Positions 1 through 14,395 of a DNA stretch of 64,000 nucleotides are shown piece by piece. Position 1 is the stretch's first letter; each line of letters opens with the position of its first letter. The stretch comes from Umbelopsis isabellina. Lineage: Eukaryota; Mucoromycota; Umbelopsidomycetes; Umbelopsidales; Umbelopsidaceae. The stretch is taken from assembly GCA_016758905.1 (NCBI GenBank), contig JAEPQZ010000009.1:1115625-1179624 (forward strand), written 5' to 3'. The notes under the pieces were generated by a model. The model was given only the letters and a program-made list of their open reading frames with translations. It was not told the origin of the DNA and searched no databases. Position numbers and translations under genes: made by a program.

Positions 1-1492
1 GTCTATACAACAGGTTCTGTGTAATTGTCTAGGCAGCGGGTCCTGTGTAATGTCGAACCATATATGAGAAAAAAAAGTGAAGTCTGTGTGTGCACGCTGT
101 GTGTACAGAAATAACTTGATCCGTAATTAAAGTTACATGTATGTCCCTCGCCGGATACCTTAGAGCGCTAATAATTGTGTATTTTTATTCTTACAATAGT
201 CAGACTTACTGTATTCTAGATGTCCCATATTCACATGCATGGCATTAAAACTATTGTGCCTAAAAGAAATTAGTCTTAGTTAAATTCCAAGGACGGGCAA
301 AAGGCTAGTTTCTGTTGTTTAGACTAATATAGAACTCGTTCTTTTCATACAACCCATTATAGGCTATGTTTCCTTACTCGACAAGCGTGAGGGATTTGCG
401 GTCATATTGCAAAAGAAGCACCAGCTTTTAGTTCTGTTTCCAGCGCCACAATTACTGATAGGAAGCAAAATTTCCTTTTGATCCCAATTAGGTCCTGGGA
501 ATTTACCTCAATGATGAGAACATAAAGTGCTTTCTCCCGGTAAATTATTGCAAAAATCGCTCAGTAATGAACTATGTTGCAACTTATATGCATATAAAAT
601 CTTAATATTCCAAGCTATATAATCAAAACATGCTAATTTGTATCAAGAACATTCAAAGCGACAAAGATTATGTGCTAGCTATTAATATTGCTTATCAGAA
701 AGGCAATTGCCACTTGAGAAAGTTCGTTGTAACTCAGAACCGAAAGAAATGCTGGAAAAACACACCCATTAAATATACCAGATCACTTTGCACGAGAATG
801 CTAATGGAGGAAATTTAGTTGAACACTTTCCTTTTTCGCTTGCATGTACTTATGCCCAGTTTGTAAATATCGGCCTAAATTGGATAATCCTAAATCAGGC
901 CCCGAAATACAGTGTTACTTGTGAAGCGCGAGCATGTATACCCAGGAAATTGGTGCTTGAGCTTGTTTACGACTATTGCCACTTGTGACGAGCTTCTGCT
1001 GATGGCAAATCTTGCGTAACCCCTGGTAATAGGAACGGTCGCACACTGAACTTCCTTATCGAACGGCACATGGTCGCTGGCAATGTACATGACACAAGTT
1101 TATATCTGGATCTACTTAGAACCAATTAGTACCCACTTAAGCAAATATCGAAAGCACAACCAAATCAAGACAACTTATGTTATTCTTGGCATTTTATGAA
1201 CCTATTAAGCGAAAATAAGAGCTTGTCAAAGGGCCAGATCACCAATAAGGAAAATTGGTTTCCTTGGAACGCCATATGTTCAAAAAGGTCAATCCAACCA
1301 ATAAAGGAAACTGGCTGTAAATAGACGATTCTCATTGGCCCATGTTGTGCAAGCCAGACTTTCCTCACATAGATATCTGGTAGCCAGTTTACACATTTAT
1401 AAGAAGCATCAGGACAGCATGAACTCTTTTGTATCCTTTTCATTCTCACTGTATAGTTCATCTTTTGCAGCGCTCATCGATTGATAATCAGC
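1..1492. other. intergenic region, no supported gene
   Basis: I see no coding sequence that I can support here. Short open frames occur on both strands but have no recognisable family, no splice pattern and mostly non-ATG starts. The last part must hold the promoter of the first oligopeptide transporter; a TTTTGCAG just before its ATG (about 1463-1470) could be the acceptor of a 5' UTR intron. Confidence 0.5.
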
Positions 1493-3817
1493 ATGTCTGT
1501 AATCGGAGAGCGATACGATCATGAGCCTCAGGAGGTCATAGGCTCTGCTACTCCAGACGAGTACATTGCCAAGGGCGAATATAACGAAAAGACCGACTAC
1601 TATAATGAAGGCGACGTAGAATACAACAAGGATGGTGAAGAACCTGAAGAGAACTCGCCAATTGAAGAAGTTGCTGCTGTTGTCCCCAAGTATGCCTTCA
1701 TTTAAATCATTGATCTAGTGTTCCTTATCAATTTATTGACATTTGCTCCTTTTAGCACTGATGATCCTACTCTTCCCGTTTGGACATTCCGTGTCTTCAG
1801 CTTGGGTATCATTTTCACGGCACTTCTTGGCTTCGTGAACCAGTTCTTCTGGTATCGTGCCATGGCTCTCATGATCTCTCCTCTGATTGTCCAGTTGCTT
1901 TCCTTCCCTCTTGGAAAGTTGATGGAAAAAGTGATTCCCAGATCAAGATTCTTCAACCCCGGTCAATTTAACATGAAGGAGCACGTTCTCATCACCATGA
2001 TGGCAAATTGCGCTTACAACACCGCATATGCAATTGATATTATCACAGTTCAAATGCTGTGGTACAAACAAGATATTGGCTGGGGTGGTGGCTTCCTCCT
2101 TGTTATGACCACTCAACTTATTGGATATGGTATGGCCGGTGTACTCCGACCATATCTTGTCTACCCATCTTCCATGGTGTGGCCCGGTAACTTGGTCAAC
2201 ATTTCACTTTTCCGCTCCCTTCACATCAAGGATACCAACTGGACTGGTCCATCCCGTCTCAAGTGGTACCTCATGGTATTCTGCGGCATGTTCGTCTACT
2301 ACTGGCTGCCCGGTTTGCTCTTCCCTGTCTTGACCTACTTCTCTTGGGCTTGCTGGATCAAGCCTGATAACCGTGTTCTCGCTCAGCTTACCGGAGGTTA
2401 TGGAGGTCTTGGTATGCTTGCCGTCTCTTTCGATTGGGCAACCATCACATCTTACCTTCAATCACCTCTTATTGTTCCATTCTGGGCTACCGCTAACATT
2501 GCCGTTGGTTTCGTTACCATGGCTTGGTTCTTTATCCCAATCCTTTACTACTCCAACGTCTGGAGTGCACAAAGCTTCCCAATTGTTTCTTCTGGACTTT
2601 TCACCATTACCGGCGAGCCTTATAACATCACCAAGGTTTTGAATGCTGATGTCACTCTTAACGAGACCCTTTACGAAGAATACAGCCCTGTCCGTCTCTC
2701 TGTCCTCTTTGCATTCAGTTACGGTATCATGTTTGCTGGTCTCACCTCTGTACTGACTCACACTGTGCTTTTCCATGGAAAGCAAATTATTCAACAATAC
2801 AAGCGTTCCAGAACTGAGGACGAAGATATTCACATGAAGCTCATGCGCGCTTATCCTGAAGTTCCTTCATGGTGGTACTACTCCATCTTCGTCATTGCCC
2901 TTGGTATCGCGTTCGGTGTTATCTATGCTTGGCCCATTAAGCTGCCTTGGTGGGGTCTTATCTTGTCCATTGCATTGGCCATTATCTTCATTCTGCCCAT
3001 TGGTATTATCCAGGCCATCACTAACCAACAGCCTGGTCTTAATGTCATTACTGAATTCCTTATCGGTTTCGCTTATCCTGGACATCCCATTGCTAACGTT
3101 ACCTTCAAGACTTACGGTTACATCTCCATGGCTCAAGGTTTGGCCTTCGTCGGTGATCTCAAACTCGGTCATTACACAAAGGTTCCTCCTCGTGCCATGT
3201 TTGCTGTCCAAATCATCGGAACTTTCGTTGGTGGTATTGTCAACTTGGCAACTGCTCGCTGGCTCATGAGTACCATTCCCAACATTTGTACCCAAGCAGC
3301 TTTCCCATTCACCTGCCCTAGTGCTCATACTTTCTACTCTGCATCCGTTATTTGGGGAGCCATTGGTCCTCACAAGATGTTTGCTGGAGACTCCCCATAC
3401 TCTGCTATGTTGTACTTCTTCTTGATTGGTCTCGTTCTTCCCATTCCGTTCTATTTCCTTGCCAAGAAGTACCCCAACTCATGGGTCAAGTATGTCCATA
3501 TTCCTCTGATCTTCAACGCTACTGGTATGATGCCTCCAGCTGTCCCATTGAACTTCTCCATGTGGTGCGCTGGTGGCTTCGTCTTCATGTACTGGATTCG
3601 CAAGTACAGACACGAATGGTGGCTCAAGTACAACTATGTCACCTCGGCTGCCTTGGATTCTGGTGTTGCCATTGCTGGTATCGTCATCTTTGGCGTCAGC
3701 ATGGGAACCTCCAACGACGAGAACCCCTATGGTTGGACCCCCAACTGGTGGGGTTACGACGCAGACTCCGTGGACCATTGTCCCTATGCTGGTCTTAACA
3801 TGACAGAAACTCCATAA
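1493..3817 (+). CDS. OPT-family oligopeptide transporter, copy 1
   Basis: Proton-coupled oligopeptide (possibly glutathione) importer of the plasma membrane. I read join(1493..1689,1756..3817), 752 aa. The intron starts GTATGC and ends TTTTAG, and splicing restores a VVPN-TDDP junction shared with the next gene. The acidic cytosolic N-terminus (about 65 residues) is followed by many hydrophobic segments. The signatures of the fungal/plant PT clade of the OPT family are present: FFNPGxF near residue 132 and KVPPR near residue 540. The ATG at 1493 was chosen because the upstream in-frame codon at 1481 is TTG. It is a tandem paralogue of the gene at 4531, with the same intron 1 but without that gene's introns 2 and 3. 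The family is certain; the substrate is not. Confidence 0.95.
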
Positions 3818-4530
3818 GTCAAACATACTACTTCCAATTGAAATTCTTAGTTTATCTATCGAATAATGCGAAAGTTTTTGCAGAACTTTTATAATCACTG
3901 AATAATAAAAAAATACTCGCGCAGATTATTAGTATGATGATAAAAATACACCATTGCATCTGTCTGCGTTAGTTATAATACACTCTTAACATGTTGACCC
4001 ATGTACTTTGCATAATTGGCATCTAATCTTCTACAAAATTTGCCCATACGGAGATTGAGCGGGGTGGGGGCCCGTGAGCCTCTTTAAAGAAAATATTGCC
4101 TAATTAGGTGATACCATCCATATCAGGCAAATTGGGCGCAGGCAATTGGTTGGTTGCCCCACGTTCAAGCTGAAGCATTTGTGTCCCAGCTTACTTCCAT
4201 GCCTAAAATAAGCAGTAAATAATGCGCTCTTTAGTGAGGGTTTCGCACATTTAGAATACGTTGCACAACTTGACATACTAAAAGTGGAAGAATGTATCTC
4301 AATATGGTAGGTCCTTTGCAGAAAGTTACTCACTAGTTGGAGTTAAATGTTCAAAGCTACGACGCAGCAGATTTGAAACTGCAATTATAACTCTAAAAAA
4401 AACCTAGAAAGCTCGCATTACCTTTGCATGATCAGCAGAAATTTCTGTATAAAACCAGAGACATTTAGGGAGGCTGAAATTTCTCCTCATCTCTACTTTT
4501 TTATTCCTAATTTTTTAATCCTCGGTAAAA
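3818..4530. other. spacer between the tandem OPT genes
   Basis: It holds the 3' region of copy 1 and the promoter of copy 2. A G-rich patch sits near 4059-4080. A minus-strand frame at 4100-4333 has no family resemblance. No gene is supported. Confidence 0.5.
4448..4454 (+). promoter_or_regulatory. TATA box of OPT copy 2
   Basis: TATAAAA lies 77 bases upstream of the ATG at 4531, in an otherwise pyrimidine-rich leader. Its position fits a core promoter element. Confidence 0.5.
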
Positions 4531-6994
4531 ATGAGTGAAGGTGGCGCTATACATGATTTGCAATCTCATGTGGTACGCAACGGCTCTCATATCGACGAAC
4601 AAATTGACGACCAAGTCGACGATCAAATGAATGAAAAGCATGAGTATCATCAAAAAGACTTCGTGAAGGATGAGGAAGATGCCAGTTATGACGGAGACGA
4701 TGAAGACAACTCTCCTATTGAGGAGGTTGCCGCCGTCGTACCAAAGTATGTAACCTTGTCAAACATAACGATTCACTATCATGATCTGTCACTTACCATT
4801 TGCATATTGATAGTACCGATGATCCAACTATCCCAGTGTGGACTGTTAGAGTTTTCTTGTTGGGCATGATCTTTACTGCTTTATTAGCGTTTGTCAACCA
4901 GTTCTTCTGGTACCGTGCTATGGCTCTTACACTTACGCCGCTTATTATCCAGTTGGTTTCATTTCCTGTTGCCAAACTCATGGAAAAAGTCATACCAAGA
5001 TCAAGATTCTTCAACCCTGGTCCATTCTCTATGAAAGAGCATGTTTTGATTACTGTTATGGCAAACTGTTCTTACCAGACCTCCTATGCCGTTGATATCA
5101 TCACTGTACAGCAGTTGTGGTACAAACAAAACATTGGTTGGGGCGGTGGCTTTCTTCTTGTTATGACCACTCAGTTAGTCGGTTACGGTATGGCTGGTGT
5201 TCTTCGACCTTACCTAGTATACCCTGCATCCATGGTTTGGCCATCCAATTTGGTCAACATCTCTTTGTTCCGATCCCTTCATATGAAGGATGAAAATTGG
5301 ACTGGTCCGTCACGCTTGAAGTGGTTCCTTATGGTATTTTGCGGCATGTTCGTCTATTATTGGTTGCCAGGCTACTTCTTCCAAGTCTTGACTTACTTCT
5401 CTTGGGTTTGCTGGATCAAACCTGATAATGTCGTATTGTCTCAACTTACTGGCGCTCAAAGTGGCTTGGGTATGCTTGCCGTTTCTTTTGATTGGTCAAC
5501 TATTACCTCCTACCTTTCATCTCCACTTATTGTTCCATACTGGGCTACCGCAAACATCACCGGTAAGTAATATCTTCTATTTGTGTTACACTAAGATTAC
5601 GCTATTCTAATTTATAAATTCTGTAGTTGGTTTTGCTTTTATCTCATGGTTCATTGTTCCAGTCTTGTATTACTCCAATGTATGGAACGCCAAGGCATAC
5701 CCCATAGTTTCATCAGAGCTTTATACCGTTGAGGGTGACCTTTGGGACAACAGCATGGTCTTGAACGCAGACAATACTCTCAATGCAACGGCATACGAGG
5801 AATACGGTCCTGCTCGCTTGAGTGTACTTTTTGCTTTCACTTATGGCATCATGTTTGCTGGCCTTACATCTGTCTTGACCCACACTGTCCTTTTCCATGG
5901 TAAACAAATTGTTCAGCAATATAAACGCGCAAGAACTGGTGAAGAAGATATCCATATGCGATTGATGAAAGCATATCCTGAAGTTCCGTCATGGTGGTAC
6001 TATTCTATATATATTATAGCATTTGGAATCTCATTTGGTGTTATCTATGGCTGGCCCATCGAGCTGCCATGGTGGGGTCTTATTTTGTCTTTGGCTTTGT
6101 CTGCTATTTTCATTCTCCCCATTGGCATTATTCAAGCTATCACTAATCAAACACCTGGACTTAACGTTATTACTGAATTCCTCATTGGATTCGCTCTTCC
6201 TGGTCACCCTATTGCCAACGTTACCTTTAAAACCTACGGTTATATCTCCATGGTTCAAGGCTTAACTTTTGTTGGTGACTTGAAGCTCGGTCACTATTGT
6301 AAGATCCCACCGCGCGCCATGTTTACTGTCCAAGTCATCGGCACATTCCTTGGTGGCCTAGTCAATCTTGCCACTGCAAAATGGCTCATGGCTACAATCC
6401 CAAATATCTGTACTCCAAAGGCTTACCCATTCACATGCAATCAAGCTCAAACTTTCTATTCTGCTTCTATCATCTGGGGAGCTATTGGCCCAGCTAGAAT
6501 GTTTGCGAGTGGCTCTCCTTACCAGAGCATGCTCTGGTTTTTCCTGGTCGGCTTGGTCCTTCCCGTACCCTTCTACTTACTTGCAAGGAAATACCCTAAA
6601 TCCTGGGTTAAGTATATTCATATACCCCTTATTTTGAACGCTACTGGCATGATGCCCCCAGCTGTCCCATTGGTAGGTTATCTGCACTTTTTTTCATAGT
6701 ATTCTCAATGTCATCAAAATTAACACCTGCCTGTAGAACTTTTCCATGTGGTGCCTTGGTGGCTTCATCTTCATGTACTGGATCCGCAGATACAGAAATG
6801 AATGGTGGACAAAGTACAATTATGTCACTTCAGCCGGTCTCGATTCTGGCGTTGGTATTGCCGGAATTCTTATTTTTGCTGTGCAAACTGGAACCAATTG
6901 GCAAGCCGTCTGGTGGGGCAACGGTGGCATTGGTGGTACCATTGATAATTGCCCGCTTGGAGGCGCCAATTATTCAGGCATTGTGCCTTCTTAA
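4531..6994 (+). CDS. OPT-family oligopeptide transporter, copy 2
   Basis: Same role as the gene upstream: peptide uptake by proton symport. I read join(4531..4745,4814..5562,5627..6672,6737..6994), 755 aa. Introns start GTATGT, GTAAGT and GTAGGT and end in TAG. Each junction restores the alignment with copy 1 (VVPN-TDDP, ATANIT-VGF, AVPL-NFSMW). FNPGPF is near residue 138 and KIPPR near residue 547. The acidic N-terminus differs from copy 1 and looks fast-evolving, while the membrane core is very similar. The two genes probably arose by tandem duplication and may differ in substrate or regulation (inference). Confidence 0.95.
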
Positions 6995-7193
6995 TTCTTT
7001 GGAATTATAACTGATATAGATTAGTTCTATTCAACAAAACAGACCAAGCAATCGATTTTATCTGTAGTAGTAATAAATTGTGCAATATTGAGCATGCAAC
7101 TTGTATTCCTATCTATTCGTTACCATTGTGCACGTGCATTAATCACTTATAACCAAGTCAGCTGCAACGCAGGCACAACTTGTTGTCAATAGA

Positions 7194-9157
7194 ATGGAGC
7201 AAGATTTAATCAACATTCTTCTATTTGCAAAGAAAGCCCTGCATTCCGGGCAGGCTATCGGTGGGCAAGCTGATCAATCTAGAAAAGAAACGGAATCGCT
7301 TGCGGAGATGCTGGAGACGCAATGGCCCAAGTTACTTTTTTTGAATGAACACATCACCACACAGCTCAATACCCTTATTAAAGTCCACGACTTTATATAC
7401 TTGACAGCAGGAGACTTACAAGGATTCATTAAGGTTTGTTACAGAGTCAACAATAGACAATAGTTGCACATAGCTCCATACCAATAACTATCAACGGCTT
7501 TCAGTCGAAGGAAGCGGCACTGGGGAATTTATCGATGGCAGTTCAGCAAACGTTTGATTCTCTCAAGAAACACTACATCGATCCTGAGATATTAGAAGTA
7601 AATAAAAAATATACAAAGGAGCACAACATTGATCTGAATACTAGCCGAAACTCATATATGGAAAGGAAAACGCTGTTCGACTATATTGATGACCAAGCAG
7701 TGCTGGACCTCCAACAACAAACAGATGATGAAATCAGTGCCGTTGAGGTCGGTAACCTGCAAAGTCTGAAGATTGATATCTTTGATTATCATGTCCTGAT
7801 GCCTATGTCTCATATATATCTAGGAATTGCGATCTACATTACAAGGAATGGCAAAATCGCTGAGTAACACTACTCAATCACTTCAAAACACACAAAAAGC
7901 TATTCTTGCGAAATATTTTACTCAAAACGCGTCTTCGTTTGTCATTGACAAAAAAGAAGGACAAGAACATGCACTATCACAGATGGCTGATATTTTGAAC
8001 AGTTTACTGCAACATTATGCTCAAGTTGGGGAGGCAATGAAGTATGTGATATTAAATTTGTGACAACATGTTGGCAGTTATAACTCTGACAATTTTTTCA
8101 AATATTTAGAGTGTTACAAGCAAATCCAAATGAGCTACTGGATATTAAAGGTGAGCCTCAGGCGATGCCAATAGCAAACCAATACAGACATGTACTGATA
8201 TTAGGCTTGAAATATAGTTTTGCAAGACGACCATGACCATCTGCCGGACATCATAGACAGTTTACAAGCTTACCTTCAGGAAGTAGAAGATATTAGAAAC
8301 GATTTGCGCTACCGAAGTGAGGAATATGGTGATGCCTCAGATGAAATGGCAAAGCTATTCTTGGAACTTGAGCAGTTAGGAGAACCTAAGGGCACACTGG
8401 ACAACATTTTTGAAAAGTTGATCATGATAGAGGTATAAAGTCATTTATTTTAATTTTAACAGCTGTGACCTGAATAGATAATGACAAAACCCCTATAGAG
8501 AAAACTTCAGGAACACAAAGATACACTCAATAATTATTTTGAGAATCTCTGGGTGTTAGTTGACTGGTAGGTCCTTCATCAAAAGACATATCAGCATTTG
8601 AAGTCTTATTGTGTTGATCACGACTTTTATAGGTATAGTCAGTATGCAGTCTCATATCACTATATGACAATTGAGATTGCAAGAAGACAAAAAGCTCAAC
8701 AGAAGCAAACTAAGCTTCTCGAAGATTGCTTGAAAAAATTTGAAGACCTTTATATTGGTTGGTTTCTATAGCAAGTAGTACAGTTGGTATTATACTTGCA
8801 CGAACTGACTTTGCCCTTTAGAGGAATTGGAGAACAGGAAAGAGTGGGCCACTAAGCATGCAGCGTATTTACCTACCGATCTATGCCCTTTTATGAATGT
8901 GAGAATCTGTCTTCTTGACCACTTATTGTAACCATATCACTAATCATGAGTAGGAACCGCCACCGAGAATTACCTTTAATACCTCTCCAGGAGGCCATGA
9001 GCTGCCAGACATTTCACCTCAGGTGGTTGAGGAGGTAAGACAACAATTTCCCTTTGCTCTAGCTTATGCATACAATAATTCATTACATAATTTGATACAT
9101 TAGGCGATCCAGCGGACGAATTCATATGCCCTCAAAGGCTCACAGGAGATACCATAA
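7194..9157 (+). CDS. ATG17: autophagy scaffold protein Atg17
   Basis: Atg17 is the crescent-shaped scaffold of the Atg1 kinase complex at the phagophore assembly site. I read ten exons: join(7194..7433,7505..7747,7824..8041,8110..8150,8227..8432,8499..8566,8633..8757,8822..8898,8954..9034,9104..9157), 450 aa. The N-terminal FAKKALHSGQ resembles the family's opening helix. The rest is mostly coiled-coil helix with few hydrophobic runs, and a YMTIEIARRQ stretch sits in the C-terminal third, where the family has a conserved EVARR-like segment. Exon 2/3 is the weakest junction: the donor reads GTCGGT, and an alternative donor four bases on would need a different acceptor. Length suits the family (about 420-500 aa). 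Confidence 0.8.
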
Positions 9158-9674
9158 GCAGGTTCATAATACGACCTGTGATAAAGACCGAACTACTTCA
9201 TATAATATTAAAATATAATATTAAATGATATTCGGCTTCTAAGTCATCCGGCACTTCTATGTACAAAATGTCTCACGATAAAAATACAAACATATCTATA
9301 TATGAAGCGTCACTAAGGCATATGTGTAGTGAGCATGGCTTTGATCTTGCCAGAGCTTAATATCTGACAATCGTTTGAGAGGAGTGGTTGCCCGGACGTG
9401 ACCACAAGGAGGTAGCTAGCAATCTAACGGATATTTGAATTGATTCTACCTGAGTGAATAGGCTTTATAGTAACTTAATATCTTCTGGCATTAGACCTGT
9501 ATATAGGATTAAATAGGCCATGGCGTTTGAGTCATTGTTCTCGAACTGATTGCGTCAATGTGGAGACTTTCGGGGGCCGGAAAGCCAGTCACTTTTTCGG
9601 GGAATCACAGACCAGAAAAAGCCCCCGCAAAAAAAACCCACTCCTTTTGCTAAATACCAATTCCCAAAACAAAC
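9158..9674. other. intergenic region upstream of the Cox14-like gene
   Basis: No gene seen. Runs of G and C (CGGGGG, CGGGG, GCCCCCG) cluster at 9570-9630, close to the next start, and may be regulatory GC elements. Confidence 0.4.
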
Positions 9675-10107
9675 ATGCCGGCCGGCTCTTCATTAGCTGA
9701 CATTGCTCAGAAATCCGTCGTTCTTCTGTTAGCAGGATCCACAGGTTTGTATTCGTTGCCACTGTCCATGCTAGCTTTGCTATTTGCCGGGAATCACAAT
9801 ACTGACGCTATAACCACGCGGCACAGTATACTATGTCGTTAATATTGGTGTCATGGTGAACCGCCGTATGGAACTGAAGAAGCAGGGAAAGCTTGATGAG
9901 GAATTGGTAAGACATAGTTGTGTTTTTATTGTCATTATGGAATACAAAGTGCCATTAACTAACTTGTTGTAACAGGCAAAACATGCTCGCCAAAGGTTCG
10001 GCGAGAATGTTAACATTGATCAGTCTGGTCTGCACTCGGAAACGTCAACGACTCCAACTCCATTACCAGAATCTAGCCAGCCTGGCCTCAACATGCACAA
10101 GGATTAA
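9675..10107 (+). CDS. small single-pass membrane protein, Cox14-like
   Basis: I read join(9675..9744,9827..9906,9976..10107), 93 aa. Donors are GTTTGT and GTAAGA; both acceptors end in CAG. One hydrophobic helix (about residues 15-35, with GSTVYYVVNIG) is followed by a basic segment (NRRMELKK) and a polar tail rich in Thr, Pro and Ser. This layout matches the Cox14 family of cytochrome c oxidase assembly factors in the mitochondrial inner membrane, but small proteins of this shape are easily misassigned. The gene itself is well supported by three mutually consistent exons. Confidence 0.6.
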
Positions 10108-11134
10108 AAAAAAAAGAAAGAAAGACACAATTTCGGTATCCATCATGATTGTTCGTTATTTCCAGTACTGTTGTTGCACAATAGCCTTACTCGACCAATG
10201 TTCCCGCAAATAATATCCCTTTGACATTCCCTGCGCCTTATAATGGATAATCTTTTTATATCGCACCGACATCTTCTTACATTGTAATTAATGACACAAT
10301 AGTAGCATAACTCAACTTTCACATACGCATTAAATGCACTTTCATCAAAAGTTTATATTGTTGGCTGTTGTATTGATTTGGAATAGACTGTGAGAGGAAA
10401 TGAAAGATGGTACCGTTAGTGTGGTCTGCCTGAAGCTGTTTGAATTTTGATTGCAAAATGAATTCAGTTGTCTTGTCGGCTTTCCAGCGGTGCAAACCCT
10501 CACAGCGGGGAAACGCAAACTGAACATTTCAGTCAAATCATCTATCAACGTCCTGATAATCTGATAGACTTATCGCAATGGCATCAATATCAACATTGGG
10601 AATAATTTGACACTCTAACAGAAGCCTATTGCATATCAAGTCGTCTTTCTCGATGAATCACCCTGATTACCTTTGCTGTTATGTCGTTTTGAGGTACAAG
10701 TGAGATAGACACAATCATGGTGTGATATGTAAGACTTTACCATGTATTTGCTTTAAGTTCCAATGGAGAGAGTACTAAAAATTACACATCTTAGCGCTTA
10801 TGAGATGGAGTATATGGATATTTGGCTAGACACACGATAGCACAATTATGCATTAAATGAGCAAGACCTCTGGAATGCTAATTTGAGCTTTTTAGTAAGA
10901 CAAATTAAATTAACGTTTATTTTGCAGATACCAGCCATTATCTGCCACTTTAAATGAACCCTCCTCATCATATCTACCATAATGAATTCTGTGGCTTCAC
11001 CACATGAGACCACTGCTTTCATTCAAAAAGTCAAATATCTGATATACCGAACCGACATGAAAATAGTTGGTAATAAAAGAAAACATACAATTCTAAATTC
11101 CCATTTCTTCCCAAATGCTTTTCTCCCTTTAATC
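10108..11134. other. intergenic region, no supported gene
   Basis: AT-rich, with scattered short frames on both strands that show no family resemblance. The open frame of the following gene extends upstream to 10982, but the signal peptide argues for the start at 11135. Confidence 0.4.
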
Positions 11135-11386
11135 ATGAGATTTTTATTATTCTTGGCTATCTTCCTCTCTATTTCTGTTGCTTCTAATGCGTTACCAATC
11201 ATATTAAAGTCAAATTTCAAGAATGAAATCATTGATACTGCTGGGAATGTACAAAAATACAGTGAACAAGTTATCTTTAAAGGACCACCGAGCAATATCC
11301 ATAAGACTGCACGGCACAGTAAATTTGATAAGGCTTTTGCTCTGGACTTCTTCGAAGGCAGCCTCTTTTCTGATCTTGAAGAATAG
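11135..11386 (+). CDS. small secreted protein of unknown function
   Basis: Intronless, 83 aa from the ATG at 11135. The first 20 residues (MRFLLFLAIF..., ending near SNALP) form a textbook signal peptide. The mature part is about 60 residues, with a basic middle and an acidic end (GSLFSDLEE), and has no cysteine. An in-frame ATG at 10982 would add 51 residues and bury the signal peptide, so I prefer the later start. I do not recognise a family. It could be a secreted peptide or a chance frame; the signal peptide is the main argument for a real gene. Confidence 0.45.
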   Translation: MRFLLFLAIFLSISVASNALPIILKSNFKNEIIDTAGNVQKYSEQVIFKGPPSNIHKTARHSKFDKAFALDFFEGSLFSDLEE

Positions 11387-11834
11387 TTCAAGTCTAAGCA
11401 AAAAGTACAATCTATGGGCCAGAGTATGGTCAATACATCGTACTAACTTTGTACTATAATCCTTTCCCCCATTACAACAGCTATGAAAGTATCTTAAACA
11501 ATATCTACCAGTGTAACAAACTATTTTCACAAAATAATAGAACGACGAGACAGATATGTAGCAAGTAACTCTGTCGAGCTGCAATTTATATGTGGCCCAA
11601 CAGATCTGATGAGAAAAAGGCTCTTGATGACCTCTGAAATTTCATCTGATTTTCACATAAATCCTTTCTACTCTCCATTCCCAATAGTATCGCAAAAATA
11701 AAATTTGCTGCAAATGATGGCAATGTGTGCTCCTGAATGCCATGGTTCGGATATCAATCGGACTTTCAAATAATATTAGCACAGTCCACCAAACAAGTGT
11801 CAAGCTCAACAAAAAGTCAAAGGATCTCTCTACC
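11387..11834. other. intergenic region upstream of SPT4
   Basis: No gene seen. The minus-strand frames here overlap the secreted-protein gene or lack any family features. Confidence 0.4.
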
Positions 11835-12396
11835 ATGGCCAACGTTCTACCTCACGATAAAAAGCAACTCCGGGCGTGTTTACTATGCTCACTTGTAAAA
11901 GTAAGTTATCTTGATCTCTAAAATTGCTTTGATCTGTGTCTGCGCAATACTCAATTTCGAATAATGTATAGAATGCTTCACAATTCAGAGAAGCAGGCTG
12001 CGAAAACTGTGAAGACATCATGCAAATGAGAGGAAACGTAGAACGTGTGGCAGAATGTACAAGTGCAAATTTTGATGGGTGGGTACCACGTCTGATTAAC
12101 TTGCTCATGCTTATTTCGTTATAAATTGCTTATACGATATGGTTTAACAGAGTGATTGCTATGATGCGACCGGACGAAAGCTGGGTTGGCAAATGGCAAC
12201 GTATAGGTAATATAACTTTAGATTGGATTACTGCTCATCACATATCACAATCACTGATACATTTGTATCTACAGACAAATTTACACGTGGAATATACGCC
12301 GTGCGAGTATCTGGGCGGATACCAGATGACGTGGAGGACGAGTTGGATCGACGAGGAATTACGTATCGACCTCGAGATGGCAGCGCCAGGGATTAA
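11835..12396 (+). CDS. SPT4: transcription elongation factor Spt4
   Basis: Spt4 pairs with Spt5 (DSIF) to keep RNA polymerase II processive. I read join(11835..11900,11972..12078,12151..12206,12275..12396), 116 aa, the usual length. The four zinc ligands are visible: RACLLC (Cys15, Cys18) and AGCENC (Cys32, Cys35). Then follow the family blocks ANFDGVIAMM, ESWVGKWQR, RGIYAVRVSG and ITYRPRDGS. Donors are GTAAGT, GTGGGT and GTAATA; acceptors end in AG. It converges with the zinc-finger gene on the minus strand. Confidence 0.95.
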
Positions 12397-12709
12397 ACTT
12401 TGTACTCAAAAGGATTAAAATATTACGTCTATATATTGTTGACATCTTTCGGGTATGACTTGGCATACAGCAACATAAAGGATATGAAAAGCAATTTTTA
12501 TGTACGGAAAGCCCAAACAATCTAGGCAGATGAACAACGAAAAAAAAAAAAAAGAAATAAACCCAAACAGCAAAGAAAAAGAATCAAATTGAGTTGTACG
12601 ACAGAACAAATGGCTTTTAGGAACAAAAAGTCATTGGGCAAGAGCGGTTGCATGCAACCGATAAAAACAAATAGATATTCACAGAGCAATAAATACCAAT
12701 TCTAAATAG
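12397..12709. other. convergent 3' spacer
   Basis: It carries the 3' ends of SPT4 (plus) and of the zinc-finger gene (minus), with a run of A at 12540-12554. No gene is seen. Confidence 0.5.

Positions 12710-14395
<1,686 letters not shown>

Noticed and set aside
1180-1461. 93-codon minus-strand frame upstream of the first OPT gene
   Set aside because: It overlaps the expected promoter, and its product has no recognisable features.
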